NCBI RefSeq assembly: GCF_900113765.1
Contig: NZ_FOQO01000002.1
Coordinates: forward strand, 186,001-250,000
Length of the DNA: 64,000 bases
Direction: 5' to 3'
Origin: Parapedobacter indicus
Lineage (GTDB): Bacteria; Bacteroidota; Bacteroidia; Sphingobacteriales; Sphingobacteriaceae
The translations under genes and the position numbers were made by a program. A model generated the notes under the pieces. That model did no database searches and was not told the DNA's origin. It saw only the letters and a list, made by a program, of their open reading frames with translations. This document shows, in pieces, positions 55,797-63,791 of the stretch; position 1 is the first letter of the stretch; each line of letters starts with the position of its first letter.

Positions 55797-55800
55797 TACC

Positions 55801-56148
55801 ATGGTTATTGAGGTATTAAAATCAAAAATCCATCGCGTACGTGTTACGCAGGCAGAATTAAACTATGTGGGCAGTATCACGATCGATGAAGACCTGATGG
55901 ATGCGGCAAACATCCTTGCCAATGAAAAGGTGCAGATCGTGAACAACAACAACGGCGCACGTTTCGAGACCTACGTGATTAAGGGCGAACGCGGGTCCGG
56001 CACGGTGTGCCTGAATGGCGCTGCCGCGCGCCTTGTCCAAGTAGGCGACATCGTTATCATTATTTCTTACGCACTCATGGATTTTGAAGAAGCGAAAAAA
56101 TACAATCCCATACTGGTATTCCCAGACGAAAACAACCGCCTGATTTGA
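55801..56148 (+). CDS. panD: Aspartate 1-decarboxylase precursor
   Basis: PanD makes beta-alanine from aspartate for pantothenate synthesis and cleaves itself at Gly-Ser to form a pyruvoyl group. The site is Gly24-Ser25 in NYVGSITID. The 115-aa length, the [16 protein letters not shown] start and the C-terminal [18 protein letters not shown] are typical. With panC 517 bases upstream, both final inputs of pantothenate synthesis are encoded here, but the repeat-rich spacer and separate promoter show that panD is transcribed on its own. Confidence 0.97.
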   Translation: MVIEVLKSKIHRVRVTQAELNYVGSITIDEDLMDAANILANEKVQIVNNNNGARFETYVIKGERGSGTVCLNGAAARLVQVGDIVIIISYALMDFEEAKKYNPILVFPDENNRLI

Positions 56149-56220
56149 TACAAATCCACTTATTTACAAATAGTTAATATTTAATTAATCATTTGTTAGA
56201 TTAATCAAACTTCTTTTCAG

Positions 56221-56228
56221 TATCTTTG
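56221..56228 (+). promoter_or_regulatory. -7 promoter element before the His-rich/TonB receptor genes
   Basis: TATCTTTG is an exact TAnnTTTG match, 28 bases before the ATG at 56257. A TTTG at 56192-56195 is 25 bases upstream, slightly beyond consensus spacing. Confidence 0.5.
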
Positions 56229-56256
56229 TGCATTGTATCTAAAGGGTTACGGCCTC

Positions 56257-56619
56257 ATGGGAAGAAGCAATCACATCCGTGCTAAACTGGCGCTATTTCA
56301 AGCGATTTTATTTTGCTTGATTACGGCAAGTGGCACAATCTTCATGCACAAGCATAAGACGGCCGACGGACGGATTGTTATCCATACACACCCTTATAAC
56401 CTCAAAAAAGATCCTGACGCTACGAAGCACCACCATTCGGATACGGAAATCCACCTGCTGGATGTTGTTTTTCAGGGTAGTTTCCTTCAACCTCATTTTC
56501 TGTATTATGAGCAACCCATCCTAACACCGATCTGCGTTGCTTACACTCCGTTCCAGACTTCCCGTCTGCAGACGGATTTCTTCCATTCCATTTACCTAAG
56601 AGGCCCTCCCAGCTGCTAA
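56257..56619 (+). CDS. Small His-rich exported or membrane-anchored protein
   Basis: This 120-aa protein has one N-terminal hydrophobic stretch (about 11-29) and then clusters of histidine: HKHK at 31-34, HTH at 43-45, HHH at 58-60 and His66. That layout suits metal binding in the periplasm. I do not recognise a named family; similar short genes are known to precede TonB-dependent receptors in Bacteroidota. It begins at the ATG 28 bases after a promoter element. The TonB receptor gene follows after 117 bases with no clear terminator, so the two are probably co-transcribed. A metal chaperone or sensor role is inference. Confidence 0.65.
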   Translation: MGRSNHIRAKLALFQAILFCLITASGTIFMHKHKTADGRIVIHTHPYNLKKDPDATKHHHSDTEIHLLDVVFQGSFLQPHFLYYEQPILTPICVAYTPFQTSRLQTDFFHSIYLRGPPSC

Positions 56620-56736
56620 ACCATCCCCCACCGTTATTTTTCCATTGCTTTTAACGAACTTATTGCGATGCAGTTGATTACCGCATAGCTATTGACGACC
56701 ATCGCGAACATCACACACTGTAGATTATTTAAAACC

Positions 56737-59040
56737 ATGAATACGAACTATGCTGCAGGGATCGCCGTAGCGCTTATCGTCATTTCGCTTGCCGTCAACG
56801 GACAGGTTACTTCTTCCATTAGAGGTTCCATAACCGATAAAAATGGAGATGCTGTACCTTGGACAACGGTCTCCATTCCTACCCTGAAAATCGGCACCAC
56901 AGCAGACAGTACCGGGATATATGTATTAACCGGTGTCCCATCCGGCAACTGGGAACTGGAGGTAAAATATGTAGGCTACCAACCCTATCGTACGAAAATA
57001 CATACCAATGGCACCACACCGGCAGTGAAGGACATCACCCTCATGGGTGAAAGCGCCTCACTGGACGAGGTAGTGGTGTCCGGCACGATGAAAGAGGTTT
57101 CCAAACTGGATAGCCCGGTGCCCGTTGAGGTATATACGGCAAAATTTTTCAAGGCCAATCCTGCACCTTCGGTATTTGATGCGCTGCAGAACATCAATGG
57201 CGTACGACCGCAGCTCAACTGTAACATTTGCAACACCGGAGACATCCACATCAACGGACTGGAAGGCCCTTATACCATGGTATTGATTGATGGCATGCCC
57301 ATTGTGAGTGGCCTGTCCACGGTATATGGCCTGAGCGGCATCCCCCAATCGTTGATCGACCGTGTTGAAATCGTAAAGGGGCCCGCCTCTACACTTTATG
57401 GGAGCGAAGCGGTAGGTGGCCTCATTAACATCATCACCAAAAATCCAAAAACGACGCCTCTTCTTGCTGTAGACGCCTTTGGCACCGGCTGGGGCGAAGT
57501 CAATGCCGATGTCGCCGTCAAACTAACTGTCAGCAACAATGTGCAATCGCTGCTCGGCGCCAATTACTTCAACTACCAGAACCCGATTGACAACAACAAC
57601 GACCATTTTACCGACGTTACCCTGCAACACCGCATATCGCTATTCAACAAGTGGAACTTCGAACGCAAAGAAAACCGCGTGTTTTCCTTCGCAGCACGGT
57701 ACATCTACGAAGACCGCTGGGGCGGCGAGATGAATTGGGCGCCCCAATACCGGAGCGGCGACCAGGTATACGGCGAAAGCATTTACACCAGCCGGTGGGA
57801 ACTGTTTGGCACCTACCAGCTCCCGGTAAAAGAACACATCCTGTTTATGTTCAGCGCTAATGGCCACGATCAGAACAGCGCGTATGGTAACACCCCATTT
57901 TTGGCCGACCAGTACATCGGCTTTAGTCAGCTGACGTGGAATAAAGCCGTAGGTAGCCACGATCTGTTGGCAGGATTAACCTATCGGTACACCTATTACG
58001 ACGACAACACGGTAGTGACAGCCGATTCCAATAACCCGGATGTTAACAATCCTTCCCTCACTAAACTTCCCGGTATTTTTCTTCAAGACGAAATCGCCCT
58101 AAATGGCCAACACAAAGTATTGTTAGGTGCCCGGTATGACTACAATTCCATCCATGGTAGCATCCTCACCCCACGCGTGAATTACAAGTGGAATTCCACA
58201 GATAAAAATAATGTGATCCGATTGAGTTTTGGCAATGGTTACCGCGTGGCCAATGTGTTCACGGAGGACCATTCGGCGCTGACGGGTGCACGTGAAGTAC
58301 TGTTTGAGGATGAACTGAAACCGGAAACCTCGTGGAACGGGAACGTGAATCTCGTGAAAAAAATCCCCTTTACCAGTGGGGGGATTATCGGCTTCGATGC
58401 TACGGTCTTTTACACCTACTTCAACAATAAAATCATCGCCGATTACGACAGCGATGCTACTAAAATATTCTTCGGCAACCTAGACGGTCATGCCATTTCG
58501 CAGGGTGTTTCGCTGAATGTTGACCTCGCGCTAATGAACGGCCTCAAACTGAATGCCGGTGCTACAGCAATGGATGTGTACAGCGTAGAAAACGGAGAAA
58601 AGACACAACAGCTGTTTACTGAGAAATTTACCGGTGTATGGAACGCCAGCTACACCATCCGGCACCTTGGGCTTACCTTGGATTATACCGGCAACCTGTA
58701 CGGTCCCATGCGTTTGCCCCTGCTCAGCGACGACGATCCGCGTCCGGACCGATCGCCCTGGTGGAGTATCCAGAATATCCAGGTGAGCAAAGCATTCGGC
58801 AATGGGATGGAAATTTACGGCGGCATCAAAAATTTACTGAATTGGACTCCGAACAAGGGCGTTCCCTTTCTGATTGCGAGGTCGCACGACCCGTTCGACA
58901 AAGGAGTGGATTGGGGCGCAAACGGCCAGCCGGTAGCGACCGCCGAAAATCCGTATGCCCTTACGTTTGACCCATCTTACGTATATGCGCCCAACCAAGG
59001 GGCAAGAGGGTTTATAGGAATTCGTTACAGTTTTTATTAA
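56737..59040 (+). CDS. TonB-dependent receptor with carboxypeptidase-regulatory-like domain and CxxC in the plug
   Basis: This 767-aa outer-membrane receptor has a signal peptide (about 1-22), a carboxypeptidase-regulatory-like domain (about 26-105), a TonB box region near 110-116 (DEVVVSG), a plug domain (about 125-240) and a barrel ending in GFIGIRYSFY. It is of the FepA/BtuB/CirA type rather than SusC: no SusD gene is present and it is shorter. The plug contains NCNICNTGDIHINGLEG, with Cys162 and Cys165 as a CxxC pair, followed by the typical VEIVKGPASTLYGSEAVGGLINIITK. I chose the ATG at 56737 for its clean signal peptide. Neighbours (a His-rich protein before, an exported thioredoxin after) suggest metal or metallophore uptake. 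Confidence 0.9.
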   Translation: MNTNYAAGIAVALIVISLAVNGQVTSSIRGSITDKNGDAVPWTTVSIPTLKIGTTADSTGIYVLTGVPSGNWELEVKYVGYQPYRTKIHTNGTTPAVKDITLMGESASLDEVVVSGTMKEVSKLDSPVPVEVYTAKFFKANPAPSVFDALQNINGVRPQLNCNICNTGDIHINGLEGPYTMVLIDGMPIVSGLSTVYGLSGIPQSLIDRVEIVKGPASTLYGSEAVGGLINIITKNPKTTPLLAVDAFGTGWGEVNADVAVKLTVSNNVQSLLGANYFNYQNPIDNNNDHFTDVTLQHRISLFNKWNFERKENRVFSFAARYIYEDRWGGEMNWAPQYRSGDQVYGESIYTSRWELFGTYQLPVKEHILFMFSANGHDQNSAYGNTPFLADQYIGFSQLTWNKAVGSHDLLAGLTYRYTYYDDNTVVTADSNNPDVNNPSLTKLPGIFLQDEIALNGQHKVLLGARYDYNSIHGSILTPRVNYKWNSTDKNNVIRLSFGNGYRVANVFTEDHSALTGAREVLFEDELKPETSWNGNVNLVKKIPFTSGGIIGFDATVFYTYFNNKIIADYDSDATKIFFGNLDGHAISQGVSLNVDLALMNGLKLNAGATAMDVYSVENGEKTQQLFTEKFTGVWNASYTIRHLGLTLDYTGNLYGPMRLPLLSDDDPRPDRSPWWSIQNIQVSKAFGNGMEIYGGIKNLLNWTPNKGVPFLIARSHDPFDKGVDWGANGQPVATAENPYALTFDPSYVYAPNQGARGFIGIRYSFY

Positions 59041-59054
59041 AAATACGGAGGCGT

Positions 59055-59543
59055 ATGTTGTTACTCAGAAAACTGTGTCTGTCACTGACGCTCCTGGCAT
59101 TGGCGCACCAAGCATGGGGTCAAATCCATGCCATTCCCATCGGTGAGCTGACAGACAGCATACGCCTCCGTCCCAAACCCAGTCTCGTTCTGATTTCGAC
59201 CAGTTGGTGCATGTATTGTCGGATGCAAAAAGCACAACTCAAAAGGAACACCGACTTTCAAACCGCCTCAACTCATTTCTATTTTTCGGAGCTCGACGCG
59301 GAAACCAAGGAAAATATTATTTTCAACGATGCCACCTATGCATTCCAGCGTACCGGCGTCGATATCGGAACGCACGAATTGGCCTATGCACTCGGAAACA
59401 TCGATGGTCAGTTGGCCTTCCCTACCTGGGTACTTATCGACGAGAATTTTACTGTTTTATTTACGTATCCCGGTGTACTTGACAAGCCGACGTTGACTAA
59501 ATTAGTAACCTATCTATCTCAGCAACCCGCTGAAACACAATAA
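59055..59543 (+). CDS. Exported thioredoxin-family protein
   Basis: The 162-aa protein has a signal peptide (about 1-22, ending AWGQ) and a thioredoxin fold with an active-site WCMYC (Cys52, Cys55) and the cis-proline in FPTW. It should reduce or rearrange disulfides in the periplasm. A Shine-Dalgarno GGAGG lies just before the ATG, 14 bases after the TonB receptor stop, so the two are translated from one mRNA. The CxxC in the receptor plug is a plausible target; this is inference. Confidence 0.88.
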   Translation: MLLLRKLCLSLTLLALAHQAWGQIHAIPIGELTDSIRLRPKPSLVLISTSWCMYCRMQKAQLKRNTDFQTASTHFYFSELDAETKENIIFNDATYAFQRTGVDIGTHELAYALGNIDGQLAFPTWVLIDENFTVLFTYPGVLDKPTLTKLVTYLSQQPAETQ

Positions 59544-59628
59544 TATTTAAACCAAGATTTAAACGAAGGGAAAATATTTGGAATAAACGGAAAAATTTCC
59601 TTTATTGCACGAAATTTAACAACTACCT

Positions 59629-60207
59629 ATGTTAAAACAGTTGCTACCAGCGGTTTCCTGCTTGCTCGCGTTGCTATCTGCGTGTGAGCCAAATGTGAGC
59701 GAATCGCTGGAGCCGATTGTGCCTACCGAATCTACAGGTAGTTTGGCGGGCAATGACAACGACGCCCCGGCTGATCCACCGAGTGAAACCGATACCGCAA
59801 TTGTCGCAGCGTTAGCTGCCGTAAACAAACTGCGGCAAGCCGGCTGTAATTGCGGAACGGAACCTTACCCAGCCACCGGTAAGCTCGTTTGGAATGCCCG
59901 GCTTTTTGAGGCTGCGTTGCATCATGCGAAGGATATGCATGCGCAGAATTATTTTAGCCATACCAGCCCTTCGGGCGAAAATGTGTACCACCGTCTTGTT
60001 GCCTCAGGTTATATTTCAGCTGCAGGTGATGTCCTTACCTATGGAGAAAATATCGCCTTCGGTGATTTCGATCTAAACACAGCCGTCCAAAAATGGCTGG
60101 AAAGTCCGAGCCACTGCGCAAATATGATGCGAGACACGTACCAAGAAATTGCCATCGCACACGACGGCAACTACTGGGTGCAGGTTTTTGGCGCCAAAAG
60201 AAAATAA
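59629..60207 (+). CDS. CAP-domain (SCP/PR1-like) lipoprotein
   Basis: This 192-aa lipoprotein (Cys19 in LLSAC) has an acidic, proline-containing linker (about 20-55) and a CAP domain (about 60-192). Family residues are visible in LFEAALHHAKDMHAQNYFSHTSPSG, YGENIAFG and WLESPSHCANMMRDTYQEIAIA, giving the conserved His-Glu-His cavity. Bacterial CAP proteins are secreted, and their roles are mostly unknown. The gene is preceded by an 85-base spacer and followed by a promoter for the FKBP genes. Confidence 0.92.
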   Translation: MLKQLLPAVSCLLALLSACEPNVSESLEPIVPTESTGSLAGNDNDAPADPPSETDTAIVAALAAVNKLRQAGCNCGTEPYPATGKLVWNARLFEAALHHAKDMHAQNYFSHTSPSGENVYHRLVASGYISAAGDVLTYGENIAFGDFDLNTAVQKWLESPSHCANMMRDTYQEIAIAHDGNYWVQVFGAKRK

Positions 60208-60293
60208 ATCGCAATGTAGCAAACCGCTACCCACTCCCGTTACCGTTCATATGTTAAATTGTGTTAAGGGATTAATTAATCGGATTATTTAAA

Positions 60294-60301
60294 TAACTTT
60301 G
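60294..60301 (+). promoter_or_regulatory. -7 promoter element before the FKBP lipoprotein genes
   Basis: TAACTTTG fits TAnnTTTG and lies 30 bases before the ATG at 60332. No -33 TTG is found at the usual distance. Confidence 0.45.
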
Positions 60302-60331
60302 CGGCTCGCAAGGTTGAAAAGACAAAACAAA

Positions 60332-60946
60332 ATGAAAAAATTAAATGTACTTGTGTTGGGTTGTGTGGTGGCTATAGCCGCAGCTTCGTGTATTAAAGAT
60401 GGTGAGTCGTTTGATGCCAATGCCCAGTACCAATTGGAAAAGCCTATTGTTGAGGCCTACGCAATGGAACATCTAGATAATCCAGACTATAAAGACATCC
60501 AAGGAGTGCGTGTTTGGTTCGAAGTGTTGGAGCCCGGAGATCCGGAATCATACCAATATAAAGTCGACGAAAACTCAGGCCAGCAAGTGCTCGTTCCTGC
60601 AACGGCAATTGTTTCCTATGAAGGTCGATTAGTGAATAACAATACCGTATTTGAGTCTAAAGAAGATCAAGAGTTTGTTATCTCACTCAATAGTATAATT
60701 CCAGCCTGGCAATTGGCGTTTTTTCCGAACAAGTTCCGTTATGATGCAGACGGAGAATTACTTGACGAACCTATCGATTTTGGCGGATTAACGGAAGAAG
60801 GATTGAAAGCCGGATCGGTAATCCGCATTGTCACCCCTTCTTATTGGGCGTATCAAAACTCAGCCAGAGGTAGTATTCCGGCTAATTCACCGTTGTACTT
60901 TGAGATTTCTGTTTCGGAACTCGAAGACTATAATAGTACCAATTAA
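60332..60946 (+). CDS. FKBP-type peptidyl-prolyl isomerase lipoprotein
   Basis: The 204-aa lipoprotein (Cys20 in IAAASC) carries one FKBP domain (about 55-200), with VSYEGRLVNNNTVFESKEDQEF, IPAWQLAFFPNKFR and the end SIPANSPLYFEISVSEL. It should help protein folding in the periplasm or at the outer membrane. The ATG at 60332 gives a clean lipoprotein signal; a TTG 11 codons upstream is unlikely because it would overlap the promoter. The next gene, 15 bases away, encodes a tandem FKBP lipoprotein. Lipoprotein FKBPs near gld genes recall GldI of gliding bacteria, but direct identity is not shown. Confidence 0.9.
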   Translation: MKKLNVLVLGCVVAIAAASCIKDGESFDANAQYQLEKPIVEAYAMEHLDNPDYKDIQGVRVWFEVLEPGDPESYQYKVDENSGQQVLVPATAIVSYEGRLVNNNTVFESKEDQEFVISLNSIIPAWQLAFFPNKFRYDADGELLDEPIDFGGLTEEGLKAGSVIRIVTPSYWAYQNSARGSIPANSPLYFEISVSELEDYNSTN

Positions 60947-60961
60947 TTTTTCGCTTTATTA

Positions 60962-61888
60962 ATGTATAGTGTTAAGCCGCTTTTCGGTATTGCTTTCGTA
61001 GCAGTCTGCTTATTTTTTGGTTGTTCCAAAAAAGAATACCAATCATTTGAAGAATTGGATAACGCCAATATTCGCGCATATATTCAAAAGAATAACCTCA
61101 AGGTAAGCCAATACAAGGACACGGACTTGTTTTACGAAGTACTGGAGGAAGGAACCGGTAATCCGATTGATTACAAAAAAACCTATCCGATTGTATATAC
61201 GGTAAAAAGCCTGGACGGCGTTTACAATTCGGGAGATACGCTGAGTTCCAGTAATCGTTATGCGGATTACTTTGGCTACTTTCCCTTTGGATCAGGTGCT
61301 GCAGGCTCCCCAACCGTGGAACGTGAAGGTGATTTTAAGGAAGTAATCCGCGAAATCCTGCAAAAAACAAACGGTAAAATTCGCATTATCGTGCCTTCCC
61401 GACTAATGTACGGAAGAAACGGTGTGCCCGAACGGGGCATTCCTCCCAATGCCTCATTGGATTATGTGGTAACCGTGCATGATAATTTCACGGACTACGA
61501 AGATGGAGTAATCCAGAAAATGATCGCTAATGCCGGGCTGAACATTGAAGACTTCACAAAAACGGAAGACAACATTTACTACCGTATCGATGAACAAGGT
61601 ACAGGAGATCCTATCACCGCTGACTCTACGGTAACGGTAAACTATACGGTAAAAAACCCCGATGGTAGTGAACGCGATTCCGACACCAATTCAGAGTTCA
61701 ATTTAGCAAGCGGCACGATACCTGTTTGGGGAGAAATCCTATCGCTAATTAACAAAGGTGGAAAAATCCGCTTCTTTGTTCCTAGTCCAAAGGCATATGG
61801 GATTGCGGGGGTTACCGACCAGTACGGAAATTACACTCGACCGCAATTTCTCTCGCTGGACTTTGACGTTGAAGTGAAGGATGAATAA
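60962..61888 (+). CDS. Tandem-domain FKBP-type peptidyl-prolyl isomerase lipoprotein
   Basis: The 308-aa lipoprotein (Cys21 in FFGCSKK) holds two FKBP-like domains. The first spans about 45-175, with YPIVYTVKSLDGVYNSGDTL and IRIIVPSRLMYGRNGVPERGIPPNASLDYVV. The second spans about 195-308, with VTVNYTVKNPDGSERDS, IPVWGEIL and the end FLSLDFDVEVKD. It is co-transcribed with the single-domain FKBP gene 15 bases upstream. The two domains differ in active-site residues, so one may serve for binding only. A terminator follows. Confidence 0.9.
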   Translation: MYSVKPLFGIAFVAVCLFFGCSKKEYQSFEELDNANIRAYIQKNNLKVSQYKDTDLFYEVLEEGTGNPIDYKKTYPIVYTVKSLDGVYNSGDTLSSSNRYADYFGYFPFGSGAAGSPTVEREGDFKEVIREILQKTNGKIRIIVPSRLMYGRNGVPERGIPPNASLDYVVTVHDNFTDYEDGVIQKMIANAGLNIEDFTKTEDNIYYRIDEQGTGDPITADSTVTVNYTVKNPDGSERDSDTNSEFNLASGTIPVWGEILSLINKGGKIRFFVPSPKAYGIAGVTDQYGNYTRPQFLSLDFDVEVKDE

Positions 61889-61909
61889 TCAGGAAAACTC
61901 AAATCACAT

Positions 61910-61945
61910 AAAAGCCCGCGACATCTGATCGCGGGCTTTTTCATT
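61910..61945 (+). terminator. Intrinsic terminator after the FKBP genes
   Basis: AAAAGCCCGCGA and TCGCGGGCTTTT pair perfectly over 12 bases with a 7-base loop and run into a T-rich tail. It lies between two converging genes and can serve both directions. Confidence 0.88.
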
Positions 61946-62979
61946 TATTTCCCCCGATACTTCGAACCGTCGAGAATAACCTGCGCCTCCGAAATCCCCA
62001 GCAGTTCAGGCAACGTAGTTTCGGGATAGCGTTCCATGTAAGCTTGAACCAATCGCCACCCTATAAACACGCCCAGTTTCGGAGCCGATTCGTTATGTTC
62101 GCCTAATTCCGGTGTAAACGGAGCTTCGCTGAGATACTTTTGCACACGGTTGTAATCTGCTTCGTATAACAGGTTTTCCTGCAGGAACCAAGCCCAAATG
62201 TCGCGTTCATAACGTTGTGCCCATTCCCACTGCTGTGTGGTATAGCCTATTTTCAGCGTGTCGGCCACATCGGGCATTACCCGGTCCATCACATACAGCA
62301 CCTTTCCCTGATAGACCATGTGCTGAAGCAACGTGACATCCAGGTCGTTCTGCGGATACAGTTCCTCACGGATGTAGCTCTCCACCGTCCGCGGCACAAT
62401 ATTTTCCGGGGTAAACCGACGGGATAGATAATTAGGTATACTCTCCCTCAATGCGGGATAAAATTTTGAATCCGCTCCCAAAAACATGTCCAGCCCGATC
62501 CCCAAGTAATCTTCGCCGACAGGGGATTGCACCGCAAATCCCGAAAAAAAAGCAATGAACCGAGGAATCGGAATATCCGGAAAATAATACTTGAAATACT
62601 TGAAAGCGTCGGTCAGTCCGGCTTCTTGTGCTGCCATATCGGGATAAACTTCAAATACACTGGCCTTCAAGGCGTTGAAATCATCCGTTTCGATTACCGC
62701 TGTCAAAACAGGGGCCAGTCGGATACTATCCAACGGATTGCCCGCTTCCAGCATGTACTGCATGTAATCGGCATAGAAATATCCATATCGCTGGAGCCAT
62801 TCGCGGTTCTTTGCAAGCACATTATCCGGCTGCAGACTATCCAGCGCCCTGTCAAAACGTTCGATCTTGATATCGACATCGATATGGCTCACATCTACAC
62901 GGGTTTCACCGCTGCACGAAAACAGCATGATAATCAAAAAAAAGCCATAGATTTGCGGTAAATTGATTTTGAGCATCAT
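61945..62979 (-). CDS. gldB: Gliding-motility lipoprotein GldB homologue
   Basis: The 344-aa lipoprotein (Cys22 in MLFSCSG) matches GldB. The start region has IDVDIKIERFDRALDSL, a WLQRYGYFYADYMQYMLEAGNP stretch follows, the middle has GLDMFLGADSKFYPALRESIPNYLSRRF, and near the end comes GVFIGWRLVQAYMERYPETTL. GldB is required for gliding in Flavobacterium, but homologues occur across Bacteroidota, so its presence alone does not prove motility. Linkage to nadE, 0.8 kb away, is also seen in Flavobacterium. The second Met codon is an equally good start. Confidence 0.88.
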   Translation of the reverse strand: MMLKINLPQIYGFFLIIMLFSCSGETRVDVSHIDVDIKIERFDRALDSLQPDNVLAKNREWLQRYGYFYADYMQYMLEAGNPLDSIRLAPVLTAVIETDDFNALKASVFEVYPDMAAQEAGLTDAFKYFKYYFPDIPIPRFIAFFSGFAVQSPVGEDYLGIGLDMFLGADSKFYPALRESIPNYLSRRFTPENIVPRTVESYIREELYPQNDLDVTLLQHMVYQGKVLYVMDRVMPDVADTLKIGYTTQQWEWAQRYERDIWAWFLQENLLYEADYNRVQKYLSEAPFTPELGEHNESAPKLGVFIGWRLVQAYMERYPETTLPELLGISEAQVILDGSKYRGK

Positions 62980-63079
62980 TTTTGTTTATCAACTTGGCAA
63001 CGAAGGTACGGATTTTAGTGAGGATGATGGAACGCGGATGACATACATAAAACGGATTTACACGGATATACTCGATAGT

Positions 63080-63766
63080 ATGCAGAACAACACCTTACGA
63101 TTTTTTCTTTTCATAGTACTCTCATCGTTCATTACTTTCCCCCAACAGGGCATGGCCCAGGATTATTATAGCTCAACGTACCAGTACAAGCCGATGTCAT
63201 TCGGTATCACGTTTGCACCGAATATGGGATGGATGCGCTATGGAGACACAGAGGGTCATAAAAGCACCCCGAAATTCGGATTTGCTTACGGGCTGCTGGC
63301 TGATTTCGCCTTTACCGAAAACTACTATTTTTCTACGGGGTTATTGGTCAATACACTGAATAATGAAGCGGAATACCCAAGCCCGGTCGCCGACCCCACG
63401 TCCAGCGTAGCGGTCTCGCTGGTTTCCAATGAATATAGGCTCCAATACGCCGAAATTCCCATATCCCTCAAGCTGAAAAGTACCATGCGGTATTTCCGAA
63501 GCTATTATGGGCAATTTGGTTTTACCGGCGGCATTAAACTCAATGCGAAAGAGAAGGCCGATGGTGCCTCTTCCCGCACTTCTTTGGGCAATGATGCCGA
63601 TTTCTTCCGACTGGCACTCCAGATCGGGGGTGGTGTGGAATGGCAGCTTGACCATAATATGGTGATGATGACTGGCCTAAGCTTTAACAATGGATTCACC
63701 CGGGTCATCAAGCAAGGTGAGCCCCGAAACTCGTATGTAGCCTTTAATTTCGGCATCTTTTTCTAA
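63080..63766 (+). CDS. PorT-like outer-membrane beta-barrel protein
   Basis: The 228-aa exported barrel has a signal peptide (about 1-26, ending GMAQ), alternating strands (MSFGITFAPNMGWMRYG, FAYGLLADFAFTENYYFSTGLLV, LQYAEIPISLKLK) and a C-terminal aromatic strand (YVAFNFGIFF). It fits the OMP_b-brl_2/PorT group, but I cannot say whether it is the true type IX secretion PorT. I chose the ATG at 63080 for its signal peptide; longer starts would overlap the divergent gldB gene. It ends 25 bases before the NAD synthetase gene. Confidence 0.82.
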   Translation: MQNNTLRFFLFIVLSSFITFPQQGMAQDYYSSTYQYKPMSFGITFAPNMGWMRYGDTEGHKSTPKFGFAYGLLADFAFTENYYFSTGLLVNTLNNEAEYPSPVADPTSSVAVSLVSNEYRLQYAEIPISLKLKSTMRYFRSYYGQFGFTGGIKLNAKEKADGASSRTSLGNDADFFRLALQIGGGVEWQLDHNMVMMTGLSFNNGFTRVIKQGEPRNSYVAFNFGIFF

Positions 63767-63791
63767 TGTTAATTTCCTAGTGAAACGTGGT

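Noticed and set aside
56149..56220. tRNA or small RNA gene in the A/T-rich gap after panD
   Set aside because: No cloverleaf arms or conserved TTCGA-type loop; the sequence looks like a plain A/T-rich promoter region.
60240..60331. Full -33/-7 promoter before the FKBP genes
   Set aside because: The TAACTTTG element is good, but the nearest upstream TTG is about 32 bases away, so only the -7 element is reported.
62963..63079. Longer start for the PorT-like protein
   Set aside because: It would begin with TTG, overlap the divergent gldB start and bury the signal peptide; the ATG at 63080 gives a normal signal sequence.
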